Made by a program: the position numbers and the translations under genes. Below are positions 55,771-64,000 of a DNA stretch of 64,000 bases, piece by piece. The notes beneath the pieces are model-generated. The model had not been told where the DNA came from. It was given only the letters and a program-made list of their open reading frames with translations, and did not search any database. Location: positions 1 through 64,000 of the forward strand of contig CALKLO010000031.1 in assembly GCA_937991945.1 (NCBI GenBank), written 5' to 3'. This stretch comes from an uncultured Granulosicoccus sp. Lineage in GTDB: Bacteria > Pseudomonadota > Gammaproteobacteria > Granulosicoccales > Granulosicoccaceae. Each line of letters begins with the position of its first letter. The stretch's first letter is position 1.

Positions 55771-56385
55771 ATGAATAAATGGGCCCTTGCAGCAGCGCTC
55801 ATCGCAGCCTGGTTTGTTAGTCCTGTCAATGCCGCTGGCGATGCCGCCGCCGGTCAAGCTAAAGCGGCGGTGTGCTCAGCGTGCCATGGTGGAGATGGTA
55901 AAGCCATTCAAAGCACCTACCCTAATTTAGCCGCACAACATCCACAGTACCTAGCAAAACAGCTTACCGACTACCGCGATGGCAACCGAGTTAACGCTCT
56001 GATGTCTGGTCAAGCCGCAAACCTGTCAGATCAAGACATTCTAGACCTTGCCGCCTACTATGGCGCCATGGATAAGATCGAAGGTGTCGCAACTGAAGAA
56101 AATTTAGAACTTGGCAAGAACATCTACCGAGGTGGCATCACATCCGCTGGTGTAGCCGCTTGTGCCGCATGTCATGGGCCTGCAGGCGATGGCAATGGTC
56201 CAGCAGCATGGCCAATGCTATCGGGGCAGAACGCTGACTACACAGCAGACCAGCTGCGCTACTTTCGCTCAGCAGAACGTGCCAATGACCCAGCTGCAAT
56301 GATGCGTGGCGTCTCTGAACGGATGACAGACACTGAAATCACAGCAGTAGCAAATTACATTGCAGGGTTACACACTGCCCCTTAG
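55771..56385 (+). CDS. Cytochrome c4 (dihaem)
   Basis: Periplasmic dihaem electron carrier that donates to terminal oxidases. The start at 55771 is chosen over 55669 because GGAG lies seven bases upstream and the product then begins with a clean signal (MNKWALAAALIAAWFVSPVNA). The 204 residues form two class I cytochrome domains: CSACH with Cys35, Cys38 and His39, and a second CAACH near 130, each followed by a methionine-bearing segment (NALMSG, DPAAMMRG). It is followed by dsbA, which fits the need of c-type cytochromes for periplasmic thiol control. Confidence 0.95.
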   Translation: MNKWALAAALIAAWFVSPVNAAGDAAAGQAKAAVCSACHGGDGKAIQSTYPNLAAQHPQYLAKQLTDYRDGNRVNALMSGQAANLSDQDILDLAAYYGAMDKIEGVATEENLELGKNIYRGGITSAGVAACAACHGPAGDGNGPAAWPMLSGQNADYTADQLRYFRSAERANDPAAMMRGVSERMTDTEITAVANYIAGLHTAP

Positions 56386-56438
56386 TCATCAAATATCTAG
56401 CGCTGAGCCCAGCTTGATCGTTAGAAAAATGACTATCC

Positions 56439-56464
56439 AGATGGCTCTTGTAACAGAGCCATCT
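56439..56464 (+). terminator. Stem-loop between cytochrome c4 and dsbA
   Basis: Perfect 10-bp stem AGATGGCTCT/AGAGCCATCT with loop TGTAAC, 54 bases after the cytochrome stop. No T-run follows, so it is a Rho-type end, an RNA stabiliser or a partial terminator, not a standard intrinsic terminator. Confidence 0.5.
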
Positions 56465-56603
56465 GCGAGCAAAAGAGCAACGCTCAACGCCAAGGTGCAG
56501 ATCGTGTCCCAAAATGGGTGCGCTTTCTGCATTTGAAACGGTTATTCACCTGCCGTTCAGCTCTTACCCCTGATGCTAGTTTAAAACTACGAGGATCTAC
56601 ACA

Positions 56604-57254
56604 ATGCCTATATCCAGACGCGGTTTCTTAAACGCTCTTTCAATCACAGCTATCAGCACAACGGGACTTCTGGCTGTAAGCAGCCCAGCTATCGCCGCTG
56701 GTGGTTACAAGCCTATCGATCCACCACTCAATACATCCGCTGCTGACAAAGTAGAAGTGCTTGAGTTTTTCTGGCTTGGTTGCCCTCATTGCTATTCTTT
56801 TGAGCCCTCCATTGAAGCGTGGGAAAAAGACATGCCTGAGAATGTGGTTTTTGTTAGAGAGGCCCCACCGCTCAATCCGTCTTGGGAACAACATTCCCGC
56901 GGCTTTTACGCAGCTCAGCTTATGGGTCAAGAACAACCTTTCGTTTCAGCGATGTTCACAGCTATTCACCAAAACAAGCAGCGCATGAGAAAACCTGATG
57001 ATATTGCAGAGCTGGCAAGTGGTTTAGGTATGGATAAAGATAAATTCCTTAAGACAATGAAATCGTTTGCTGTTCAAACCAAAATGAACAGAGCGATGCA
57101 ATTAGCAAAAGGCGCTCAACTCACAGGCGTCCCGTCTATCGTAATTAACGGTAAATACCTAACAGGCGCGAGCCTAGCAGGCGGCAACGCAGGCATCATT
57201 AATGTCATTAATGAAACAGTGGCCATCGAAAAAGTGGCAATGGGCTTAGACTAG
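56604..57254 (+). CDS. dsbA: Thiol:disulfide interchange protein DsbA
   Basis: Periplasmic oxidase that introduces disulfide bonds. The 216 residues have the active site CPHC at Cys60-Cys63 (FFWLGCPHCYSFEP) and the cis-proline in TGVPSIVING. The N-terminus MPISRRGFLNALS carries a twin-arginine motif SRRGFLN before the hydrophobic core and an AIA cleavage site, unlike the SRP/Sec signal of E. coli DsbA. An AGGA ribosome-binding sequence lies 11 bases upstream of the ATG. Confidence 0.95.
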   Translation: MPISRRGFLNALSITAISTTGLLAVSSPAIAAGGYKPIDPPLNTSAADKVEVLEFFWLGCPHCYSFEPSIEAWEKDMPENVVFVREAPPLNPSWEQHSRGFYAAQLMGQEQPFVSAMFTAIHQNKQRMRKPDDIAELASGLGMDKDKFLKTMKSFAVQTKMNRAMQLAKGAQLTGVPSIVINGKYLTGASLAGGNAGIINVINETVAIEKVAMGLD

Positions 57255-57294
57255 ACGCTTATTGATACCGAGGAGAGGCGTCAGCCAATCCCAT

Positions 57295-57327
57295 AAAAAA
57301 GGGCCGCTCATAAGCGGCCCTTTTTTT
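57295..57327. terminator. Bidirectional intrinsic terminator after dsbA
   Basis: 8-bp GC-rich stem GGGCCGCT/AGCGGCCC with loop CATA, preceded by AAAAAA and followed by TTTTTTT. It serves dsbA on the plus strand and the esterase gene on the minus strand. Confidence 0.93.
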
Positions 57328-57352
57328 GTCCTTAAAAAAACCGCTTTAGATT

Positions 57353-58414
57353 TTAACGTACATACCTGAGCATGAAGGACATAACCTCTTCTCCTGAGGG
57401 GTCTGACACACCAATCTGGGGTATGTACGACACGTTAGACAAGCCAATTGCATCCGCCTGCTCTTTGAGCTCACGAGCGTGATAAGGATGATGAAACAAT
57501 TGCCCAACAGAAACTGGAAAGGCTAACGCCTGCTCAGAATTTCTCAGCCACATCGCAGGGTCATCAACACTCATCAGATTTAGCAAATCAACGTCTGCGC
57601 GGTAAGCAATCACTTCATCGCTTTGCAAATCGTCAGCGGAGCTTGCGCCATAAAAGGATAATAAACGCTCAGACAATATCGGCGACGCCAATCGCAACGC
57701 GTCTACCGTTATTCCGTAGTCGGAGAACACATCGCTCTCCCACCGAAATATGTCATAGCTTGCCTGCGTCTCTATTGCACCGACAGCCGCAATACGTGTG
57801 GACTGACGCAATATTGGATCAGTGCTAAACGGGTCGGCCATATCATCATGGAACGCCAACCAAAGACTGGTACCGGCACCGGCTGAGTCGCCATATACCG
57901 CGATGCGATCAGGATCTATATTTAAATCGGTGGCGTAGTGGCGAATAAATTGTAATGCTCTGCGACTATCTCCCAAGGGCTTCAACACGCCATCGGCATC
58001 TACGGCATCTAGCAGCCGATAATTAACAGATGCGAACGCAACGCCTTGGCTCAATGACTCGCGAATTTCATCAGGTCGCGCATCTTGATAGATGGCACTC
58101 TTATCGCCGCTGGTAAATCCACCGCCATGCAGATAAATAACGAGACCGGTTCTCTCGCTCGCCTCAGGCAGGAAGATATCAAATTGAGTTTGCGCTTGGT
58201 TATCATAAGCAACATCGGCAGCAAATCTGGCTGATATGCCCGATAACTCAATTGGCGACTCTGAGTAATCTAATCCAAGGCTAGCATCAGTACCCGTGGC
58301 AACAGCGCTAACACCCCCACCACCGCAACTACTGGCCAACAACGCAAAAGATAAGACAAATAAAAGACGTAAGGGCATCATATTCGAACTCTTTTGGAAC
58401 GCTCTAGCAAACAC
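57353..58414 (-). CDS. Lipoprotein alpha/beta-hydrolase (esterase/lipase, BD-FAE/HSL type)
   Basis: Exported carboxylesterase-like enzyme. A lipobox LASSC sits after a hydrophobic stretch (Cys30 from the first ATG; Cys19 if the ATG at 58381 is used, which gives a better signal length). The oxyanion-hole motif HGGGF (LVIYLHGGGFTSGD) and nucleophile elbow GDSAGAG are intact, with a C-terminal HPYHAREL histidine region. The mature protein starts with a glycine stretch. Natural substrate unknown. Its end is shared with the dsbA terminator. Confidence 0.88.
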   Translation of the reverse strand: MFARAFQKSSNMMPLRLLFVLSFALLASSCGGGGVSAVATGTDASLGLDYSESPIELSGISARFAADVAYDNQAQTQFDIFLPEASERTGLVIYLHGGGFTSGDKSAIYQDARPDEIRESLSQGVAFASVNYRLLDAVDADGVLKPLGDSRRALQFIRHYATDLNIDPDRIAVYGDSAGAGTSLWLAFHDDMADPFSTDPILRQSTRIAAVGAIETQASYDIFRWESDVFSDYGITVDALRLASPILSERLLSFYGASSADDLQSDEVIAYRADVDLLNLMSVDDPAMWLRNSEQALAFPVSVGQLFHHPYHARELKEQADAIGLSNVSYIPQIGVSDPSGEEVMSFMLRYVR

Positions 58415-58542
58415 CCTAACGAAGGGGACAGAGCACCACCCAAATCAGCTAATGGAAATGTCTTAACGTGGGGCAATAGTTGTTCCGCTTTAAGATCATT
58501 GGATGAAATGATAAGAAAACAACAACACTATTACCTAAATCG

Positions 58543-59184
58543 TTAGTTTAGATCTATTACCTGAACGTCATTAGCAATCTGGTAATGCCTATTCATGGTG
58601 CTCACATTGCGATACAAAACACCGTTTATCAGCTCTGAGCCATGACCTTCATGGATATGCCCGAACACGTGTATCTGAGGCTTTACTACCGCTATACGGG
58701 ATAGCAATGACGGACAGCCAACATGTTCTTTTTCCATACCTTCGCGGACAACCTCATCAAGGATGCCGTACGGAGGACCATGCGTCACGAGCACATCGGT
58801 GTTGGTCGGTATTTGATTCCAATGCGTTTCAATATCAGCTCCAGCATCGGCCATAAACGCCCAATCCATAAACCGAGGCGTAATCGGTGAGCCCCAAAAA
58901 GAGAAGCCATTAATGTCTACACCAGAATCATTGAGCAGGATGACGCCAGCATCATCAGCCATCTGTCGGCTCATTTCAGGCTCTTGCTCCATGAACGTGT
59001 CATGGTTGCCTGCAATGCATATTTTGTATTCAAATGGTTGGGACTTGAACCAATCAAAAAAGCCCCGTGTTTCTGCTTCAGTTCCATGCCCAGTTACATC
59101 ACCTGCATGAATTAATAAATCACCTGAAGGCAACGTGACTTTTTCATGATCACCGTGAGTATCACTGATGCAAACCAGCCTCAT
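58543..59184 (-). CDS. Calcineurin-like metallophosphoesterase
   Basis: Cytosolic two-metal phosphoesterase of 213 residues. Motifs in order: CISDTHGDH (Asp8, His10), LIHAGDVTGHG, CIAGNHDTFM, VTHGPPYGILD and VFGHIHEGHG, so all metal ligands are present. Small members cleave phosphodiesters or phosphomonoesters; the substrate is not clear. It is the next gene downstream (12-base gap) of the outer-membrane barrel protein on the same strand. Confidence 0.9.
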   Translation of the reverse strand: MRLVCISDTHGDHEKVTLPSGDLLIHAGDVTGHGTEAETRGFFDWFKSQPFEYKICIAGNHDTFMEQEPEMSRQMADDAGVILLNDSGVDINGFSFWGSPITPRFMDWAFMADAGADIETHWNQIPTNTDVLVTHGPPYGILDEVVREGMEKEHVGCPSLLSRIAVVKPQIHVFGHIHEGHGSELINGVLYRNVSTMNRHYQIANDVQVIDLN

Positions 59185-59196
59185 ATCATAGGTACC

Positions 59197-60237
59197 TCAT
59201 CGTTGACCAATGACCATTTCAACACGCAGCAACGCTCCGTATGATTGATCGTAGTTATTCGTTGCAGGCCAAGAAACTGAAGGCCAGAACTCATAATAAA
59301 ACCAGGGGCGCCAAACATTATGTCGCCAACGAAATCTGAATTCATGTCCGCGGAACCTATCCTCTAAGCCGTCGCTAAGCGCTGTGTGATATGCCGCCAA
59401 CAGCTCAAATGCCAACGACTTACGCTCGCCAAATTGTTTATACACGCCCAGTGTTTGCCCAATGATGGAACCGCTACGTCTATTACGCCAATTGAATTCG
59501 GTAAATGAACGAAATATGACATCTTCTCGGACAAATTGAGCACGACGAAACGTGAAGGTCAATTTGTCTTCAAAACCTGACTTGTTGTAATAGTAATAAC
59601 TGTTTGACACTCCGGCTGTCCAAAACTGCCCAAAGTCACGCGTTAATCCGGTACTTAACCGCGTGAAGTACTGAAGATCACTGTCTCGCTGTCGAATTCC
59701 CAAATCTAAATTCAATTTCACCTTTGAACGAGCAGAGCGGATAAACCGTATGGCAAACGAGGCATTTTGATCGCCATCTGTCGCGCCACCCGAAGCTCCG
59801 CCGACATTATCGCCGCCTACACTGATATCGTCCTCTTCCGTACTAAAGAGCAGTTTGAAGCGCCGTTCTGTTTGCGGCAGCACAACTCTGAGCTTCAAAG
59901 ATGGCTTTATGTCTATTTTTTCATCCGCGGGCTTCTTTGCGTCGAGCCTCAGCCTTGCCCAGCTATCGTTATTGATGACGCTATCAGAGGCTGTGGCATC
60001 GCCAAAAAAGTCATCTACTTGTATGACAAAATTATTAAAGCCTTCGGATGCTTGACGCTGCGCTACATCGACGTATTCAGTGGCTTTCTCGACAATACCG
60101 ACATCTTCTTCGTCATTATTTTTGGGCGGTTCGAGCAGCCAGGTTTCCGTGCGATCAGACTCAGCTGCAGCGGAATCAGTGATGCCACCAAACTGAATCA
60201 ATACTGCCAGAGCTAATAGGCAACCCAGCTTAGGCAT
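59197..60237 (-). CDS. Predicted outer-membrane beta-barrel protein, unknown family
   Basis: The 346 residues begin with a Sec signal (MPKLGCLLALAVLIQFGG, cut near SAAAES). After an acidic and helical stretch (about 27-100), the rest looks like a beta-barrel: alternating aromatic and polar residues, RFRWRHNVWRPWFYYEFWPSVSW, and YGALLRVEMVIGQR at the end, though the last residue is not aromatic. No family was recognised. It overlaps the end of hisC by eight bases (60230-60237), so it is probably translated from the same mRNA as hisC. Confidence 0.7.
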   Translation of the reverse strand: MPKLGCLLALAVLIQFGGITDSAAAESDRTETWLLEPPKNNDEEDVGIVEKATEYVDVAQRQASEGFNNFVIQVDDFFGDATASDSVINNDSWARLRLDAKKPADEKIDIKPSLKLRVVLPQTERRFKLLFSTEEDDISVGGDNVGGASGGATDGDQNASFAIRFIRSARSKVKLNLDLGIRQRDSDLQYFTRLSTGLTRDFGQFWTAGVSNSYYYYNKSGFEDKLTFTFRRAQFVREDVIFRSFTEFNWRNRRSGSIIGQTLGVYKQFGERKSLAFELLAAYHTALSDGLEDRFRGHEFRFRWRHNVWRPWFYYEFWPSVSWPATNNYDQSYGALLRVEMVIGQR

Positions 60238-61291
60238 CTAGAGTATTCATCAGTTTTTGCATATCGCTAGGAGTTCCTATAGAAATACGAAGCCATTCAT
60301 CAAGCCTTGGCTTTGCCCAGTAACGGACCAACACCCCAGCATCACTGAGCTTTTTAAACACACCAGCAGCCCCACCCTCACAGTAATCATTGGGCACACG
60401 AACAAAAACAAAGTTCGCGGCGGACGGCAGTACATCAAAGCCGCGAGCCTTTAGCTCAAGAATACTATGCTCACGCGTCTGAATGATCGTATTCATCGTT
60501 TGACGGTAATAAGACTCATCATTGATAGAGGCAATTCCTGCAGCTTGGGCCAGCGCATCGACAGGATAGGAGTTGAATGAATTTTTAACGCGCTGCAATC
60601 CTTCTATTAATGAAGCGTCGCCAAAAGCCACACCCAAGCGCATGCCTGCCAATGAGCGCCCTTTTGAAAAAGTCTGACTGACTAACAGATTAGGATACTG
60701 ACCAACCAATTTGACAACACTTTGCGCACCCAAATCAGCGTAGGCCTCATCCACTAAAACCACTTGCTCGGTATGTCTGGACAAGAGAGCTTCAATACTC
60801 GATAGGGAAACATCTTTGGCCGTGGGCGCATTGGGATTCGGGAATACAATACCCCCAGCATGGGTGTCGAAGCGCTCTAAGTTGACAGAGTAGTCCGCAT
60901 CAAGCTCGATAGTTTTTGCTTCAATACCGTACAACTCACAATATACGGGATAGAAGCTGTAGCTAATATCGGGAAACTGTAAAGCTTTGTTATTAGTAAA
61001 GTAGGCCAGAAATGCTAACGCTAGAATTTCATCAGAGCCGTTACCCACGAATACGTTTTCAATGCTCAGGCCATGGTAATCCGCCAGAGTTTGCCGCAAA
61101 ACTACACTCTCTGGATCTGGATAGCGTCTCAGTTGATCGCCACTGACCCCTTGAATAGCCTGCAATACTGACGGCGACGGAGGGTACGGATTCTCGTTCG
61201 TATTGAGTTTGACTATATCCGCACCACTGCGCTGCTCGCCTGGAACATAGGGCGTGAGACGACTGATGGTATCGGTCCAGAATGAGCTCAT
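60230..61291 (-). CDS. hisC: Histidinol-phosphate aminotransferase
   Basis: PLP-dependent class II aminotransferase of histidine synthesis. The 353 residues open with KLNTNENPYPPSPSVLQAI, then LRRYPDPES and VGNGSDEILALAFLAY. The PLP-lysine motif is SQTFSKGRSLAGMRLG. The C-terminal LRISIGTPSDMQKLM is typical. It stands apart from the other his genes. Bacteria often have a second copy for histidine or other amino-acid synthesis. Start at 61291 gives a complete N-terminus. Confidence 0.95.
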   Translation of the reverse strand: MSSFWTDTISRLTPYVPGEQRSGADIVKLNTNENPYPPSPSVLQAIQGVSGDQLRRYPDPESVVLRQTLADYHGLSIENVFVGNGSDEILALAFLAYFTNNKALQFPDISYSFYPVYCELYGIEAKTIELDADYSVNLERFDTHAGGIVFPNPNAPTAKDVSLSSIEALLSRHTEQVVLVDEAYADLGAQSVVKLVGQYPNLLVSQTFSKGRSLAGMRLGVAFGDASLIEGLQRVKNSFNSYPVDALAQAAGIASINDESYYRQTMNTIIQTREHSILELKARGFDVLPSAANFVFVRVPNDYCEGGAAGVFKKLSDAGVLVRYWAKPRLDEWLRISIGTPSDMQKLMNTLDA

Positions 61292-61372
61292 AAGGGGCTT
61301 TAGATAGTATGTACGTTGAACAATAGCTAATTATCTCAGGCATCACGCAATCTGTACGCAAATGCTAATAAT

Positions 61373-62155
61373 CTAGTCGTCGAGCAGCTCGCTAAGCTGC
61401 TCACTTGCCGAGAGCAATTGAGGAAGAAAATCTGACACCGCTGAGAACGGCAACCTCATGCATGGCGCATGGAATGACAGGGTTGCGTACAGCCGCCCGT
61501 GCCGGTCCTTGATAGGTACAGCCAATGCGACCATACCTTGTATGTATTCTTCGTTATCGAGTGCGTAGCCTCTAGCTGCGGTGGCGGCCAGGTCCGCAGC
61601 TAATGCACTCTGACTCATTAGCGTATTCGCGGTGTAGCGCTTTAATCGCGTATTCGCGATTATCCGATCTCGGCGCGCGCTGTTCATTGTGCTCAAGTAC
61701 ATTTTGCCACCCGCTGTAGCGCAAGCTGGAACTCGACTACCAACCTGCAAATTAATTCTGACCGGCCAGTGTGTCTCGGCACGATCGAAATAAATCATTT
61801 CTGCACCATCAGGGACTGCGATATTGCACGTTTCTCCAATATCGTTAGACAGTGTCGCCAGAATAGTACGACGTTGCGCCTGAAACGGCGCCGCCGACAA
61901 AACTCCTAGCGCTAGACGATTCAATTGAATACCGGCCTGCAAACCTCGACCACTGAGTCGTGTTTGTAGGTACCCATGCTCTTCCAATGAGGCGCATAAG
62001 CGATGCACGCTGGCTTTGGGTATAGACAACTCTTCGGCTATCTCTGTTGGCGTGAGCGGCCGATTTGCCTCAGCCACAGCATTGAGAATATTTAGCACTC
62101 GAGTGATTGTTGATCCCTTCGGATTTTTGCCCTCATTCTCAATTTCATTCGTCAT
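61373..62155 (-). CDS. IclR-family transcriptional regulator
   Basis: DNA-binding regulator of 260 residues with an N-terminal winged helix (GSTITRVLNILNAVAEANRPLTPTEIAEELSIPKASVHRLC) and a C-terminal effector domain (GAEMIYFDRAETHWPVRINLQVGSRVPACATAGGKMYLS, later GYALDNEEYIQGMVALAVPIKDR). It is divergent from the GMC oxidoreductase over 131 bases, the usual arrangement for a local regulator of a catabolic gene. Effector unknown. Confidence 0.95.
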   Translation of the reverse strand: MTNEIENEGKNPKGSTITRVLNILNAVAEANRPLTPTEIAEELSIPKASVHRLCASLEEHGYLQTRLSGRGLQAGIQLNRLALGVLSAAPFQAQRRTILATLSNDIGETCNIAVPDGAEMIYFDRAETHWPVRINLQVGSRVPACATAGGKMYLSTMNSARRDRIIANTRLKRYTANTLMSQSALAADLAATAARGYALDNEEYIQGMVALAVPIKDRHGRLYATLSFHAPCMRLPFSAVSDFLPQLLSASEQLSELLDD

Positions 62156-62217
62156 TGGCCAACTGTTTCCCGTTGTAACACCCTAATACTGCAAGGTTTG
62201 GCATCTATGGGTATATC

Positions 62218-62232
62218 GAAAATGAGATTTCC
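62218..62232. promoter_or_regulatory. Possible IclR-type operator
   Basis: GAAAATGAGATTTCC, an imperfect palindrome (arms GAAAT/ATTTC around GAG) in the middle of the divergent iclR/GMC region. IclR-family sites are often of this type. Only one copy seen; weak evidence. Confidence 0.35.
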
Positions 62233-62286
62233 AGTACCATTATCGGACGATTTCACTTTCCAACCTTAGTCTGGTGCCAACCTGCA

Positions 62287-63891
62287 ATGTCAGATAAATA
62301 CGATTATGTAGTAATTGGGGCCGGTTCGGCAGGGTGTGTCTTAGCGAATCGATTGAGTGCTGATGGTACAACAACAGTTGCACTGCTGGAGGCCGGCGAT
62401 AGTGACTGGAATCCGTGGATTCATGTCCCAGTGGGCTATTTCAAGACTATCCACAATCCTAAAACTGATTGGTGCTACGTCACAGAGCAGGACCCCGGTC
62501 TCAACGGACGCTCCCTAAAATGGCCGCGAGGCAGGGTTTTAGGTGGCTCTAGCTCGATAAATGGCCTGCTGTATGTTCGCGGCCAGCGCCAAGACTACGA
62601 TCGTTGGGCCGAGCTTGGCTGTACGGGCTGGGACTACGATAGTGTCCTGCCGTACTTTAAACGCGCTGAAAACCAATCGCGCGGGGAAAATGAATATCAC
62701 GGAGTCGACGGCCCACTGCACGTCAGTGATATGAGTTTCAAACGCCCCATTTGTGATGATTTTATTCGTGGAGTGGCAGAATTAGGCACACCCACTAACG
62801 ATGACATTAATGGGGAGAATCAAGAAGGCGTCGGATACTTTCAACTTACCGCCCACAAAGGCCGACGTTGCAGTAGCGCTGCCGCGTATTTAAAAGGGAT
62901 AAAAAACAGACCCAATCTGACCATCATCACTAAAGCAATGGTTAAAAAAATTGGTATTGTTGATGGACGCGCTACTGACGTTCAACTCGAGCGCAAGGGC
63001 CAGGCCATGGCACTCAAAGCCTCAGAAGAGATCATCCTGTGCGCAGGTGCTATTGGCTCTCCACAACTATTGCAAGTCTCTGGCATCGGTCCCGGGGCGC
63101 TGCTGCAGTCTTTGGGAATTGATGTGAAAGTAGATTCTCCCGATGTGGGCGAGAACCTTCAGGATCATTTACAAATTCGTGCGGTATATAAAACGAAAAA
63201 GCCGGTCACGTTAAATGATGAGCTGTCTAACCCTTTGCAAAAAGCGAGGGCGGGCATCCAATACATGCTGAATCGTAGCGGCCCATTGAGCATGGCGGCC
63301 AGTCAAGTTTATGCGTTTTCACGCACTCGTTTGTCCAACGAACGGCCTGACATTCAGTATCACTTCCAACCCTTATCAGCAGATTCACCCGGTGAAGGCT
63401 TACACCCGTTTTCAGCAATCACAGCCTCTGTGTGTCAGCTAAGGCCAGAGAGTCGTGGCAGCATCCATATAAAATCTGCAGACGCCAATACACACCCAAG
63501 CATTACGCCTAACTACCTATCCACTGATCTGGACTGTAAGACCGCGGTTGAATCCATGCGATTTACGCGCAGCATTATGCAAACCAAGGCTATGAAAGAT
63601 CACATCGCCGAGGAATTATTGCCCGATCCAAAGGCGATCACCGACGATGAAGTATTGGATCAGGCCCGCAACATTGCCAATACGATTTATCACCCGACTA
63701 GCACCTGTCGAATGGGCGCCGATGATCTTGCCGTACTAGACCCAAGATTACGCGTCAAAGGCGTCGATGGCCTTAGAGTTGTTGATGCCTCAATCATGCC
63801 GGAGATCGTATCTGGCAACACAAATGCGCCCACAATCATGATTGCTGAGCGCGCATCCGACATGATTCTCGAAGATCGAAAGTCTCGCTAA
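62287..63891 (+). CDS. GMC-family FAD oxidoreductase (choline/alcohol dehydrogenase-like)
   Basis: Flavin dehydrogenase of 534 residues. FAD-binding motif VVIGAGSAGCVLANRLS at the start, GMC signature 1 around GRVLGGSSSINGLLYVRGQ, signature 2 around CAGAIGSPQLLQVSGIGP, and the C-terminal catalytic region with YHPTSTCRMG and a final VDASIMPEIVSGNTNAPTIMIAERA. Such enzymes oxidise choline, long-chain or aromatic alcohols, or sugars; the substrate is not clear. No betB or betT neighbour supports choline. Probably controlled by the divergent IclR regulator. Confidence 0.93.
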   Translation: MSDKYDYVVIGAGSAGCVLANRLSADGTTTVALLEAGDSDWNPWIHVPVGYFKTIHNPKTDWCYVTEQDPGLNGRSLKWPRGRVLGGSSSINGLLYVRGQRQDYDRWAELGCTGWDYDSVLPYFKRAENQSRGENEYHGVDGPLHVSDMSFKRPICDDFIRGVAELGTPTNDDINGENQEGVGYFQLTAHKGRRCSSAAAYLKGIKNRPNLTIITKAMVKKIGIVDGRATDVQLERKGQAMALKASEEIILCAGAIGSPQLLQVSGIGPGALLQSLGIDVKVDSPDVGENLQDHLQIRAVYKTKKPVTLNDELSNPLQKARAGIQYMLNRSGPLSMAASQVYAFSRTRLSNERPDIQYHFQPLSADSPGEGLHPFSAITASVCQLRPESRGSIHIKSADANTHPSITPNYLSTDLDCKTAVESMRFTRSIMQTKAMKDHIAEELLPDPKAITDDEVLDQARNIANTIYHPTSTCRMGADDLAVLDPRLRVKGVDGLRVVDASIMPEIVSGNTNAPTIMIAERASDMILEDRKSR

Positions 63892-63929
63892 AACACAACT
63901 AAAGGTGTGAGCTAGTACGACAAATGAGG

Positions 63930-64000
63930 CTAGCTCGATGGCTTGTCTTGTCGCGCTTTGAACGTGAAGGCAGCAGTAGTCGAGCCCTCTTGTTCAAGCA
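63930..64000 (-). CDS. Possible 3' end of a leftward gene
   Basis: An open minus-strand frame running off the end of the window ends at TAG (63930-63932) with protein-like sequence LEQEGSTTAAFTFKARQDKP near its end. Too short to identify; another frame here is also open, so this is a weak call. Confidence 0.3.
   Translation of the reverse strand, partial: LEQEGSTTAAFTFKARQDKPSS

Noticed and set aside
62287-63891. Naming the GMC oxidoreductase betA (choline dehydrogenase)
   Set aside because: No betB, betI or betT neighbours; regulator is IclR type; the GMC family is too broad for this.
1-64000. tRNA, rRNA, CRISPR arrays, prophage or integron signatures
   Set aside because: Intergenic regions were read for cloverleaf-like, repeat-spacer and attachment-type patterns and none was found.

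Overview
The window is a stretch of ordinary chromosome from a Gram-negative bacterium, almost certainly a gammaproteobacterium and probably a free-living, respiring heterotroph. The family assignments support this: an Rnf (Rsx) complex subunit, a three-gene proton-pumping transhydrogenase, cytochrome c4 next to DsbA, HrpA, PriA, MazG, PilU, several lipoproteins and outer-membrane barrels, and peptide and amino-acid ABC importers. The genus cannot be told from sequence alone. No tRNA, rRNA, CRISPR array, prophage, conjugative element or recognisable defence island was seen.

Layout. 1-4.6 kb: end of an rnf operon (rnfE), a DUF1841 protein, a YcbB-type L,D-transpeptidase, mazG and a YfaZ-type outer-membrane protein. 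4.7-14.4 kb: leftward hrpA, a REP-associated (RAYT) transposase gene, an FtsN-like SPOR protein, argS and priA. 14.4-14.8 kb: a non-coding gap with a cluster of DnaA boxes beside an AT-rich block. 14.8-18.3 kb: pntB, pntAB and pntAA, the last carrying an unusual C-terminal helix-hairpin-helix extension. 18.6-27.7 kb: ferrochelatase, a serine beta-lactamase-like hydrolase, a HEAT-repeat protein, a calcium-loop lipoprotein with a structured leader, a DUF937 protein, the murQ/sugar-kinase pair of cell-wall recycling, a small lipoprotein and a VOC protein.

27.8-34.5 kb: a dipeptide-type ABC importer operon with an Xaa-Pro-type peptidase inside it. 34.8-36.6 kb: a Crp/Fnr-family regulator and an AI-2E/PerM permease. 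36.7-40.8 kb: a gluconate module (lactonase, gluconokinase, 2-hydroxyacid dehydrogenase, 6-phosphogluconate dehydrogenase). 40.8-42.7 kb: AEC and DMT transporters. 42.8-49.2 kb: a PilU ATPase and an SbcD/SbcC-like (YhaO/YhaN-like) pair. 49.3-54.7 kb: a complete branched-chain-type ABC importer (livFGMH plus a Tat-signal binding protein). 55.0-57.3 kb: engB, cytochrome c4 and dsbA. 57.4-63.9 kb: a lipoprotein esterase, a small metallophosphoesterase, an outer-membrane barrel protein, hisC, an IclR regulator and a divergent GMC oxidoreductase.

The strongest non-genic signals are four. (1) A perfect 14-bp inverted repeat, CGGGTCGGACCATC, brackets the RAYT transposase gene; its left copy contains the start codon of hrpA, and related repeats sit just after the livF stop codon. 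(2) Three perfect DnaA boxes, one near-match and an AT-rich block lie in the gap beside priA. (3) A multibranch RNA structure can be drawn immediately before the ribosome binding site of the calcium-loop lipoprotein gene. (4) The transhydrogenase alpha subunit is fused through an acidic linker to a helix-hairpin-helix domain. No clearly new multi-gene system was found.
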